64,000 bases of DNA, taken from NCBI GenBank assembly GCA_022448315.1, contig JAKVCA010000018.1, positions 124,001-188,000 of the forward strand, in the 5' to 3' direction. The position numbers and the translations under genes are program-made. This DNA is from Pirellulaceae bacterium (GTDB lineage Bacteria > Planctomycetota > Planctomycetia > Pirellulales > Pirellulaceae). The stretch's first letter is position 1, and each line of letters opens with the position of its first letter. Under the pieces are notes generated by a model that saw only the letters and a list, made by a program, of their open reading frames with translations, was not told the origin of the DNA and ran no database searches. Positions 8,144 through 16,437 of the stretch are shown one piece after another.

Positions 8144-10250
8144 AAAAATCTCAACTCGAATCATGCGTGTCAGTCTGGAAGAGCTGCTGGGAAACCATCA
8201 GCCGCCCGATCTTTCCGATCGTATTCTGGAGACGCTGAATGAGACACGCGAAGAGAATGACTCGCGCACTGCGGTCATGGTTGAAACGGCGATGAAAGAG
8301 CCCGCTGGGTCTTCGCCCGTGGTCGCGCCACGCAGCCTTGAGACATCCATGCTGAACAGACCCCGTGATGTTCGGCGATGGACCGGAATCATTGCCTCCC
8401 TCTCTCTGGTCATCTTTGCTGTCCTTTCCGTGGTCGTCCTCATGGCGATTCGAGAATCCTTTAAGTCAGATCAACTCGCGACCCCAACGCCTAAGCCGAG
8501 CGAACAGAGATCAGAACCTCTCATTTCTCAGCCTCCTCAGCATACAACCGAAGACTCCCGTTTGGCCGAATCCAAACCGACGATTCCTGATGGGCCTGAC
8601 ACCGCTACGTCTCCGGCGACACCAAACACTCCTCTACCCACGCCGCAGGTTGAATCGCTCCCCTCGGGTTCCGAACCATTGTTGGCAGAAACCCCGTGGC
8701 AAGACCGAGATACCTTACCGACGGAATTTGTTGTCACACGACTGAACCAGGAATTTAAAGATCGCTGGAAAAACTCGGGGATCAAACCCGCAGAGGAAGT
8801 TGGAGATCTGGCATGGGCAGACCGAGTGTTTCAGTTCATCCTGGGGAGGTCGATGGAAGACTCGGAACAGACTCGCCTTGAATCCCGAGTGCCCTTGAGT
8901 CGGCCAAGAGTGGTCAACGAATTGCTGTATGGCGACGATTACCGGGATGAATTCACTCGCCACTGGGCAACTCTGTTGGGAAACTACCTGCTGTCCAAAA
9001 AACTGGCTCGCAATGAACCTCTCATCTCCCCAGACGCTTTCATTGGACATTTGCAAGAGCAACTTTCACTGGATCGAGGGCTCGATAAAATTGCGATGTC
9101 GCTCGTGACTGCGACGGGCAACGTGACGCCAGGGCAACCTGACTTCAATCCAGCAACAAGCTTTCTCGTCTCCATCAACGATGCTCGAGGCGTCAGTGCC
9201 ACAGAGTCAACGGTGCAGCTCTTGTGGGGCGAAAAAGTTCGATGCGCCCGATGCCATGACCCAGAGTCTTCGAGTCAGATTTCTCAAGATGGTTTCTGGA
9301 GAATCAACGCCCACTTTCGTCAATTAATGATGCGTGGGAATCAAGAGTCGGGCGTCGAACTTAGGAATGCAGATTTTTCAGGTGAACTGCAAGATCCGTC
9401 TCGAGCCGCGATTTTTTACGAGAATGGCGGCAAGTCCTTAATTGCAGCATTCCCCCAATTCTCGGAGGGCGAAGCATGGCCGCAAAGCGGAAGAGTTGAC
9501 GAGTTCGATCGGCGTAGTGCTTTGGCTCGAGCCTTGGTTCGCGACAAAAGGTTTCCTGAAACCATGGTCAACTGGGTATGGACCGAAGCGTTCGGATTTC
9601 CTCTGATGTCCGGCCCAGCCACCAATGATCCCACGAATAAAGCGAACCATCACACGCTTAATGAACTGGCGTTGGACTTCGCCGCTCACGACTTTCAACT
9701 TGCCTCGCTCCTTTACTGGATCGCTTTAAGCGGACCGATGAGCCTGGACACATCTCCAGACAACGACCTGGTCGCAGATGCCCCCTGGCTTGGGACTCCG
9801 GCGCTCTTCAGTTTCTTTTACGAGTACGAGCCCAGGTTTGTGTCGGTACAACAAGGACTTGCCTCCATGGACAAGGCATTTCAACAGGGTCCGCAAGCCG
9901 TGTTGGCATTGCGTGATGGCTTCCAATCCTCGGCACCATCAAACCGCTCGCCGCAAGGAACAGCGCAAGCAGATGCGTCACCGCAAGCCGGCCTGAATTG
10001 GCGACTTGTCCAGAATAACTGGTTGACCACCAATGAAATGGCGGAGGTACTCCATCGAATCGTGGTAAGTCCTTTGACGGTCGATGAGAAGATTCAACAC
10101 GTTTTTTTGATGGCAACTCATCGGGCACCCACGCGAGGGCAAGCCAGGCTGGTGAAAAAGTGGCTCGAACAAGAGGTCAACAATCCCATCTCGGTCTATC
10201 AAGACCTTTGGTGGACCCTCTCCAATTCGGAACAGAATTCCAACCGATAA
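8136..10250 (+). CDS. Membrane protein: anti-sigma-like head fused to a DUF1549/DUF1553-type outer domain
   Basis: A 704-residue protein starting inside the sigma factor stop (ATGACTAA). Residues 1-85 are polar and probably cytoplasmic, about 86-108 form one membrane segment, about 112-185 are a Pro/Ser/Thr-rich linker, and the rest is an outer domain. That domain is clearly related to the first DUF1549 gene of this cluster: GIKPAEE matches GLKPAEP, VVNELLYGDDYRDEF matches LVNKLLYDETYVEEY, CARCH (370-374) matches CTQCH, and DLWWTLSNSE matches DVWWLVLNSSE. The head lacks the zinc HxxxCxxC motif of classical ZAS anti-sigmas. I infer a membrane-bound regulator of the sigma factor whose sensor copies the secreted protein. 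An anti-sigma function is not proven. Confidence 0.8.
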   Translation: MTKKISTRIMRVSLEELLGNHQPPDLSDRILETLNETREENDSRTAVMVETAMKEPAGSSPVVAPRSLETSMLNRPRDVRRWTGIIASLSLVIFAVLSVVVLMAIRESFKSDQLATPTPKPSEQRSEPLISQPPQHTTEDSRLAESKPTIPDGPDTATSPATPNTPLPTPQVESLPSGSEPLLAETPWQDRDTLPTEFVVTRLNQEFKDRWKNSGIKPAEEVGDLAWADRVFQFILGRSMEDSEQTRLESRVPLSRPRVVNELLYGDDYRDEFTRHWATLLGNYLLSKKLARNEPLISPDAFIGHLQEQLSLDRGLDKIAMSLVTATGNVTPGQPDFNPATSFLVSINDARGVSATESTVQLLWGEKVRCARCHDPESSSQISQDGFWRINAHFRQLMMRGNQESGVELRNADFSGELQDPSRAAIFYENGGKSLIAAFPQFSEGEAWPQSGRVDEFDRRSALARALVRDKRFPETMVNWVWTEAFGFPLMSGPATNDPTNKANHHTLNELALDFAAHDFQLASLLYWIALSGPMSLDTSPDNDLVADAPWLGTPALFSFFYEYEPRFVSVQQGLASMDKAFQQGPQAVLALRDGFQSSAPSNRSPQGTAQADASPQAGLNWRLVQNNWLTTNEMAEVLHRIVVSPLTVDEKIQHVFLMATHRAPTRGQARLVKKWLEQEVNNPISVYQDLWWTLSNSEQNSNR

Positions 10251-10257
10251 ACCGAAC

Positions 10258-10920
10258 TTAGGCCTTTTCAGGTCCTTTGTTTTGTGACGCCAGCTGTAGA
10301 GCCTCGTGGTAATCTTCTGGGGTATTCATATTCCGCAACGTGAGTCCTGATGAATCAAACGTGCTCAGCTCCTGGGGATCAACAGGCAACGTGTCGGAAA
10401 GATCAAGTAATTGGCGAGGTTTGCGTTTCCCCTGCTGAATTAAATCGTGAATCCGAGGCACCAATGCTGTCCGATAAATCGCAGCCAGTGGATGAAAGAA
10501 ACGGTCATCCTTTGGAACCACTATTTCATGATTCCCGAGAAGAGACGCCAACTCCTCAATGAAGTTGGCTGTAATGAATGGGGTATCGCACCCTGTCACA
10601 AAGGCTGAGGTGCAATCCTCCGGCATTGCCGATAGCCCCACCCTCATGCCAAAGAGGGGACCTTCATATCGGACGGGATCATCGAAACGACGGACACCCG
10701 CGGGGAGATCAGGAAGGTCCTGCCCTGGTGCTGCCACCACGACAATCTCTTTACTGACTTGACTCAGTATGCTGACCAAGTACTCAAGTAAAGGCTGACC
10801 ATTCCAGTCTAGCCATGCTTTGGGAGTCCCCATGCGACGACTTTCGCCGCCGCACAAAAGAATCGCACCAAGCCGGGATGGTAGACCGTTTTCTTTGACA
10901 GAAGAAATCCGTTCGGTCAC
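10258..10920 (-). CDS. mobA: Molybdenum cofactor guanylyltransferase
   Basis: Transfers GMP from GTP to molybdopterin, giving the dinucleotide cofactor used by DMSO-reductase-type enzymes. The nucleotide-binding signature LCGGESRRMGTPKAWL (22-37) and the later TGCDTPF (109-115, with the metal-binding Asp112) are both present. At 220 residues the length is normal. The start is GTG, supported by AGGAG at 7 bases before it. It converges on the sigma/DUF1549 cluster and is divergent from fhcC; moeA lies beyond. Formylmethanofuran dehydrogenase is a molybdenum or tungsten enzyme with a guanine dinucleotide cofactor, so the neighbourhood is coherent. Confidence 0.93.
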   Translation of the reverse strand: MTERISSVKENGLPSRLGAILLCGGESRRMGTPKAWLDWNGQPLLEYLVSILSQVSKEIVVVAAPGQDLPDLPAGVRRFDDPVRYEGPLFGMRVGLSAMPEDCTSAFVTGCDTPFITANFIEELASLLGNHEIVVPKDDRFFHPLAAIYRTALVPRIHDLIQQGKRKPRQLLDLSDTLPVDPQELSTFDSSGLTLRNMNTPEDYHEALQLASQNKGPEKA

Positions 10921-11045
10921 GTCGCTCTCCTGGGTAGACGCTTGGTCAGCTCTACGATAGTTTCTGGTAGCATTGATGGTCCAGTTGACCGTTTCACTCT
11001 GGCCCTAGTCACGAGCCAATTTCGACTTTTCCGCGAGTCGGCAAT

Positions 11046-11879
11046 ATGTCCATCACCGTTCAATATTCCTCAAAGACACACATTCCCGTGGAAGTGGAGT
11101 CTATCACGCCCTGCCGCTGCAGGGAGTTATCGCTTACCGAGATCCTCAAACTACCGATTTTCCATGGCAATGAGGAAACAGAATTCGGCAACCTTTTCGA
11201 TGTCGTCGGCCACCCAGGCGATGAGCACTGGAACTGGGAAGGTGACCTTTCCGGCGTCCATTGGCTCGGCACTTCCATGTCTTCCGGCAGCATCGTAATC
11301 GAAGGTGATGCTGGGAGACATCTTGGGAGCCAGATGTCGGGAGGTAAAATCAAGGTGACGGGCAATGTCAGCGACTGGCTAGGGGGTGAGCTGACTGGAG
11401 GTCATATTGAAGTTCATGGCAACGCCGGTCATCTCGTGGGATCCGCCTACCGGGGTAGCCCGGTAGGAATGACGGGTGGATGGATCATGGTCCACGGCTC
11501 TGCAGGAAACGAAATTGGACACTCCATGCGACGAGGCCTGATTGCCATCGGTGGTGACTCGGGCGACTTGGTGGGATTCAATATGCGTGCAGGGACGATC
11601 TTCGTCTTCGGAGATTCCGGAATCCGGCATGGAGCCGGGATGAAACGTGGAACCATTGGACTGTTTGGAAAAACGGGCGACTTGCTGCCAACATTTCGAA
11701 TGGGTTGCCAATATCTCCCACCCATGATGAAACCCATTTTCGACCGTTTGATCACCCACGGATTCGAGGTCCCGAAGCATTTAAGCGGTTCGGAATTCAA
11801 CCTCTATCACGGAGATCTCCTTGAAGGAGGACGAGGAGAAATCCTGCGTCCGTCCGGATTAATGAACGACTTGCCCTGA
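11046..11879 (+). CDS. fhcC: Formyltransferase/hydrolase complex subunit C (formylmethanofuran dehydrogenase C homologue)
   Basis: Subunit of the complex that handles the formyl group at the end of the tetrahydromethanopterin-linked C1 pathway. The protein is a series of glycine-rich repeats of a right-handed beta-helix (GDAGRHLGSQMSGGKIKV, GNAGHLVGSAYRG, GSAGNEIGHSMRRG, GDSGDLVGFNMRAG, GDSGIRHGAGMKRG), as in FwdC/FmdC and the alpha subunit of glutamate synthase. At 277 residues it fits the FhcC family. Planctomycetes are known to hold H4MPT C1 genes. The A, B and D subunits are not in the window; the gene stands alone between mobA and moeA, both on the other strand. Confidence 0.88.
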   Translation: MSITVQYSSKTHIPVEVESITPCRCRELSLTEILKLPIFHGNEETEFGNLFDVVGHPGDEHWNWEGDLSGVHWLGTSMSSGSIVIEGDAGRHLGSQMSGGKIKVTGNVSDWLGGELTGGHIEVHGNAGHLVGSAYRGSPVGMTGGWIMVHGSAGNEIGHSMRRGLIAIGGDSGDLVGFNMRAGTIFVFGDSGIRHGAGMKRGTIGLFGKTGDLLPTFRMGCQYLPPMMKPIFDRLITHGFEVPKHLSGSEFNLYHGDLLEGGRGEILRPSGLMNDLP

Positions 11880-11927
11880 CAAACAAAGGGCAGATCCCAA
11901 ACGTCATCTACGGTATAGCCCTGTCCG

Positions 11928-13865
11928 CTATGGCTGAAGGAACCCTAACTCAAGGAACTTCTGCATGGTTGTAGGTGTTCGGAGGACTTCGAAGAATTTC
12001 CTGACGGAAGCGCGATCCTGTCGTGAGCGGGCGATTGCGAAATCGAACGATTCGACGGTCAGCGGAACGAAGTGGCAAGTTTCTTCATTGCAGACTTGCC
12101 GAATCGCAACTCCAAAATCAGCGCGTCCCTGCTCAATCGCAGCGGCGACGGCAGTGTGGTGATGCACCTGCATGGAATACCCCGGGGGTTGTCGTCCACT
12201 CAGCCATCGGTCAATGTGGATTCTGGTCCCACTACCCGAATTTCGGTTCACGATCCGTAAATTGGATTCGGAATTGACGTAGCGCAACGCCGACTCAGGC
12301 GTCAGGCCTGCATCCTCCGCATGCTCTTTTCTGAAGATCAGACCTTGCTCTCGACGATATCCAGGGACCCACTCCGCATGTTCATCGTCAACAAAGGGCC
12401 GGTTGTAAGAGTTCGATATCGGATCAAAAAGATGAATACCAGCGATATCGCATCTCGATTGATGCAAGGCTTCCAAGCCTGTTTCTGAACCGACAGGAAA
12501 AAATCGAGGGTGAAGTTGATGTTTTTGGAGAAGGGTCAGCAGAAGGTCAATGCCCGGGCAATGACTCCCCATGATAAGCGGATCAGCAGGTGTCAACTCT
12601 CTTGAAAACAGGTGGGCCGTCCTGGTTTCACCCGCAGCAACAAGTTCAGTCTCCTGCTCCAGCTTGATGAATCCATCGGCCCTCGAAAAGCTTGTGACAC
12701 TCCCTGACCCTTTGCCCATGGGATAGGCCAAAGGCAATGACTCTGTCCCACTCATGTCCTCACCAGGGACAAGCCCCACCAGTAAAAACTCGGTACGACC
12801 AGCATCGGATCGCACTCTCATGGGAAGCCGTGTCTGGATGGCCGTCGGCGCATGAGAAGCTCGCCCTCCATATGCCTGGATCACGGGGATAACAAATTCA
12901 TGAAACGTGAAAATTGCCGAGGTTGGAAACCCAGGCAAGACGACGACTGGTTTCCCGTTCGATGCAGCGAGACAGATCGGTTTTCCTGGCTTCAATGCAA
13001 CACCATGAACAACGATCCCAGGATTTCGGAGTTCAGATACCACTCGATAACAAAGGTCACCTTCGCCCTTACTCGTTCCGCCAGACATCACGACGATGTC
13101 CGCCGAGGCAAGGCCTTCCCAAAGCAAGTCGCGCAACTGCGACTCATCATCAATTGCGATTCCCAGTTCGAGCGATTCTCCTCCGACTTCACGTACCGCA
13201 TCCGCAATTATCCGAGCATTCGAGTCGTAAACCAGCGCAGGTTGCATTGGCTCCGCAGGACCAATCACTTCGTCTCCGGTCGAGATGACAGCGACTTTGG
13301 GACGACGCCAGACAGGGACTTCCGACTGCCCAACTGCAGCAAGCACCCCCGTCTCGCGACTTGTCAGTTCGGTCCCCTTCGGCAGGACCAACTCACCCAC
13401 GGCGATATCACCCCCTGCGGTTGAGATGCCGTGCCCAGCCTGCACCGAACGACGTACCCAGAGCGTTTGCTGATCTCGAAAGCAATCCTCCACCAGAACG
13501 ACGGCATCTGCCCCCCTGGGAAGCATTCCTCCCGTGGAAATCTGAACCGCATACCCCGACTCGACTTGGGCGTCCGGAACCTTCCCGGTCAACACATGCT
13601 CTTTTTTCAAATTCAACTGCACTGGACGATCTTCCTGAGCCGTTTGAATATCGGATGCCTGAATCGCAAATCCATCGAAATTCGATCGGTCGAACGATGG
13701 GACGTTGACCTTGGAATAGATTGATTCTGACAAAACCTGACCTAGAGCGTCTAATAACGGAACTTGAATCCCTTCAAGCGGTACGGCGCAAACGGCTTCG
13801 GCAAATCGCCGATGTGCTTCCTCTAACGAAACAACCGTCAGGAATGGAGTCGATTCAGACATCAT
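11928..13865 (-). CDS. moeA: MoeA molybdopterin molybdotransferase fused to a periplasmic-binding-protein-like domain
   Basis: The first ~405 residues are MoeA, which inserts molybdate into adenylylated molybdopterin. MSGGTSKGEGD and GKPICLA and VVVLPGFPTSAIFTF are visible. The last ~215 residues form a type-2 substrate-binding domain of the ModA/LysR-ligand kind: GSHCPGIDLLLTLL, then GSETGLEALHQSRCDIAGIHLFDP, and IVNRNSGSGTR, AAIEQGRADFGVAIRQ. The domain has no signal peptide, so it is cytoplasmic and may bind molybdate, tungstate or a related anion and gate the transferase. This fusion is known in several bacteria and archaea. The protein is 645 residues. It converges on fhcC. Confidence 0.92.
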   Translation of the reverse strand: MMSESTPFLTVVSLEEAHRRFAEAVCAVPLEGIQVPLLDALGQVLSESIYSKVNVPSFDRSNFDGFAIQASDIQTAQEDRPVQLNLKKEHVLTGKVPDAQVESGYAVQISTGGMLPRGADAVVLVEDCFRDQQTLWVRRSVQAGHGISTAGGDIAVGELVLPKGTELTSRETGVLAAVGQSEVPVWRRPKVAVISTGDEVIGPAEPMQPALVYDSNARIIADAVREVGGESLELGIAIDDESQLRDLLWEGLASADIVVMSGGTSKGEGDLCYRVVSELRNPGIVVHGVALKPGKPICLAASNGKPVVVLPGFPTSAIFTFHEFVIPVIQAYGGRASHAPTAIQTRLPMRVRSDAGRTEFLLVGLVPGEDMSGTESLPLAYPMGKGSGSVTSFSRADGFIKLEQETELVAAGETRTAHLFSRELTPADPLIMGSHCPGIDLLLTLLQKHQLHPRFFPVGSETGLEALHQSRCDIAGIHLFDPISNSYNRPFVDDEHAEWVPGYRREQGLIFRKEHAEDAGLTPESALRYVNSESNLRIVNRNSGSGTRIHIDRWLSGRQPPGYSMQVHHHTAVAAAIEQGRADFGVAIRQVCNEETCHFVPLTVESFDFAIARSRQDRASVRKFFEVLRTPTTMQKFLELGFLQP

Positions 13866-14285
13866 TCGAACTCGGGTTTGAGGGCGGAGACGGACTCTAC
13901 GGCAACGTCAGCATGCTGCCGGTTATAACGATTAGGCTCGGGGAAAGATCTTGTGGGTAACGACATCTTGATCCGAATGAATGATTGTTCTCAATGACCT
14001 GCGGGCAACGAGGTGCGAATCGACTGGACAGAATACGGATCGACTCACCGGGCATAAGGAGTTGCGTTGACGCAACCACACGGCAAATGTGGTCAAAATA
14101 TGCCCCGCAAGACACTAGAAATGCCAAGGTATCACAGAAGATAGTTGCTTACCGAGATGGGTAACCTACCCTTTCGAAAATTCGTCATTTAGACCAAGCA
14201 AATTGGCAAAAGTGACCACGATTACTCTCCGGAATCCACTTCGAAAAATATTTCTTCAGTCGAAGTTTGAATTCACGTTCCGCGA
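13866..14285. other. Divergent intergenic region of 420 bases with a possible structured RNA
   Basis: This lies between moeA (minus) and the HDOD gene (plus) and must contain both promoters. No gene is supported. The clearest structure is a possible three-helix element at 14049-14107, described separately. A further small hairpin pairs TTACC (14149-14153) with GGTAA (14160-14164). Confidence 0.5.
14049..14107. ncRNA. Possible three-way-junction RNA element
   Basis: GGGCAT (14050-14055) pairs with ATGCCC (14100-14105), enclosing GTTGCG/CGCAAC (14061-14066 and 14071-14076, loop TTGA) and ACCACA/TGTGGT (14075-14080 and 14088-14093, loop of 7). The inner hairpins share two bases, so they compete by a base pair or two. 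It is about 180 bases from both flanking start codons, so it could be in either leader. It matches no riboswitch I know and may be chance. Confidence 0.25.
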
Positions 14286-15203
14286 ATGTCACGCCTCAGG
14301 AAAAAGCCCATGGTTTCGGCCTATCTTTGTAACATGGAAGAAGTCTTGGGTTCGGCACAACTGCCTGCTTTACCTCATAGCGCGATCCATCTGCTGGAGT
14401 TGACCAAAAACGAAGACAACGGCCCCGCAGAATACGCGCTACCGATTGAAGCTGACCCACGATTAGCAGGTCAAATCCTGAAGTTCATCAACAGTACTTA
14501 TTTCGGGTTTGCCAACGAAGTCACCAGCATCCAACTCGGAATCAACCTCGTCGGCATTCGTTCCATCAAAAACTTTGCCCTTTGGACTGCTGTTTTCAGT
14601 TTGATTCCTAGCATGCAGGTTGGCCGTTTTGATATCCGCCTGCTGTGGCAGGATTCACTGCGTCGGGCACTTTTCGCACAGGCCATGAGCAAGTACCTCA
14701 ACGTCGACGTCCCCAACGAGGACCTTTTTACCGCGGCGCTCCTGCAAGACCTTGCCATTCCAATCTTGATGAGAGAATTTCCGAACGAATACCCGAAGAT
14801 GTTCGAATATCGGGTTGAGGAAGGAGGATCACTGTCTGAAATTGAAAAAGAAATCTTCGGCTGGAATCACGCCAGTGCAGGGTCATTTGTTGCGAGGTCA
14901 TGGAAACTGCCTGAGACGCTTTGTCGTCATATTGAGAATCACACGAAAATCGACCCTCGTTGGAGCCTTAGCAATGCACTTGTCGGTCAGTTCATTGTCT
15001 CGCTTTCTGCATTGCTTCCCGACTCATTCTCGAAAAAGTGGCATGAGCGTGAGGCTTTCTGTCAGAGTTTCGATCGAATTAATCGACCACGACGCCCGCT
15101 TGACGAATTTTTCTCACTGGTTGATAAAGAAATGGAACAATTCGCCCCATTGCTCAAGCTGAATACACCGGGTCGCTCTCTCGCGTTGTACCTTGAGGAT
15201 TAA
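14286..15203 (+). CDS. HDOD domain protein
   Basis: A 305-residue cytoplasmic protein. The HDOD domain spans about residues 25-235: LPALPHSAIHLLEL, DPRLAGQILKFINSTYFG and SIQLGINLVGIRSIKNFAL are typical. HDOD is a non-catalytic relative of the HD phosphohydrolases, and the position of the metal-binding HD reads LLQDLAIPIL here, without the HD pair. Such proteins act in signalling, often with two-component or c-di-GMP systems. No receiver or GGDEF domain is attached. Met9 (14310) is an alternative start. A TPR protein gene follows on the same strand 125 bases later. The specific role is unknown. Confidence 0.82.
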   Translation: MSRLRKKPMVSAYLCNMEEVLGSAQLPALPHSAIHLLELTKNEDNGPAEYALPIEADPRLAGQILKFINSTYFGFANEVTSIQLGINLVGIRSIKNFALWTAVFSLIPSMQVGRFDIRLLWQDSLRRALFAQAMSKYLNVDVPNEDLFTAALLQDLAIPILMREFPNEYPKMFEYRVEEGGSLSEIEKEIFGWNHASAGSFVARSWKLPETLCRHIENHTKIDPRWSLSNALVGQFIVSLSALLPDSFSKKWHEREAFCQSFDRINRPRRPLDEFFSLVDKEMEQFAPLLKLNTPGRSLALYLED

Positions 15204-15328
15204 GTCTCTCGTAACAAACGAATCCTCTCGATTTTCATGAGATGGCCTCCCACTCATTCCGGTCGGCAACAGGGTAAAGCGATCGCTCTCGAGCGGGCTG
15301 ACTTGATACTTGTCTGAAAAGGTGTTCT

Positions 15329-15892
15329 GTGTCGAAAGCGGAGCGAGTAAGACGCCAGAAAAAACTTCAATGTGCTCAGGGATACCTCGAGCTCATGATG
15401 ATTGGCGACGACAACATTCAACTCGACACCGCACTGCTGGAACTCATGGCGGATCGAGGCTTACGGTCTTTAGAGGCTCTCGACGAAGTGTTCTCAATTC
15501 AAGCCGAGGTCTTTCATCTTCGCGGACAGCTTCTACGAGCATCCAAGCGTTATGGTGATGCCATCGCCTGGCTGCAACGTTCCATAGATCTTGACTCAAA
15601 GAATCTCGAGGCTTATTTAGGCCTTGGTTGGTGCTACAAGCGATTGGGGCAGGTGGATCTCGCGATCGAAGCGCTTGAACACGCTCTCGATATCCCGGAC
15701 GAAACCGGCATCGTTCAATACAACCTCGCTTGCTACTGGGCTCTGGTCAGTCATATCAAACTGGCCGTCGAGTACCTGTCGCGTGCCCTTGAAATCGATC
15801 CGCATTATCGAAGCATGCTTGCAAGTGAACCTGACTTCGATACCATTCGAAACCAGCCTGACTTCCTGGCGTTGACCGCGATTACGGCTTGA
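15329..15892 (+). CDS. TPR repeat protein
   Basis: A 187-residue soluble protein with at least three tetratricopeptide units: ASKRYGDAIAWLQRSIDLDSKN, LEAYLGLGWCYKRLGQVDLAIEALE, and an imperfect one with NLACYWALVSHIKLAVEYLSRALEIDP. It ends with the phrase LASEPDFDTIRNQPDF, often seen at the end of bacterial TPR proteins. TPR arrays mediate protein-protein contacts; the partner cannot be read from sequence. The start is GTG at 15329, and no signal peptide is present. The next gene is convergent. Confidence 0.8.
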   Translation: MSKAERVRRQKKLQCAQGYLELMMIGDDNIQLDTALLELMADRGLRSLEALDEVFSIQAEVFHLRGQLLRASKRYGDAIAWLQRSIDLDSKNLEAYLGLGWCYKRLGQVDLAIEALEHALDIPDETGIVQYNLACYWALVSHIKLAVEYLSRALEIDPHYRSMLASEPDFDTIRNQPDFLALTAITA

Positions 15893-15933
15893 TCGAGGAG
15901 AGAAGCGCCCCAAGATCGATCTGACTTCCCCAA

Positions 15934-16425
15934 CTAAGGCTTGGTTGCCGCATACTGCTCTGCAAATTCCAGCGCCCACTGATCCACCAGTTCTTTGAAG
16001 GCTTGGAGATCGACAGCGGCAATCTCTTGAAAATACTGCCGACGAAAGAGTTCTTTATTCTGTATGGTTCCCTTGGCGTGCATGTCCAAAATCCCATAGC
16101 GCGAGGCAGGCCTTACCGTCATTTCCAGACGTGAGTAAAGGTTTTTACGTTGCCCCCCACCAGGCAAGGAGAGATCATCACGGCTGACTGCGGCGCCCCA
16201 TCCTCGATCCCCGAAAATCGTTTCCGCTTCAAATCCGGGAAAGTGAGTGGGCAAATGCCCCAAGCAGCCTTCGATATACTCCGAAAGTTCCAAACGATAT
16301 TTGGTGTAGAGCCCTCGGATCTCCTCCTCAGACAACCTCTTCTTCTTGTCACGTTCGGTTTCTTCAACACCTCGAACAAGCCCGCGATCTATCGCCTTTT
16401 GCAGTCTTTCATTAAAGTCCGTCAT
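15934..16425 (-). CDS. Conserved hypothetical protein downstream of tex
   Basis: A 163-residue soluble protein I do not recognise by function. A highly charged N-terminal helix (ERLQKAIDRGL...ETERDKKKRLSEEEIRGLYTKYR) is followed by a compact region with HLPTHFPGFEAETIFGDRGWGAAVSRDDL. The end is helical. I believe similar sequences occur in other planctomycetes. It begins 12 bases after the tex stop on the same strand, so it is very likely co-transcribed and may act with Tex in RNA or transcription-related work; that is inference from position alone. Confidence 0.7.
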   Translation of the reverse strand: MTDFNERLQKAIDRGLVRGVEETERDKKKRLSEEEIRGLYTKYRLELSEYIEGCLGHLPTHFPGFEAETIFGDRGWGAAVSRDDLSLPGGGQRKNLYSRLEMTVRPASRYGILDMHAKGTIQNKELFRRQYFQEIAAVDLQAFKELVDQWALEFAEQYAATKP

Positions 16426-16437
16426 CGATCTTTCTAC

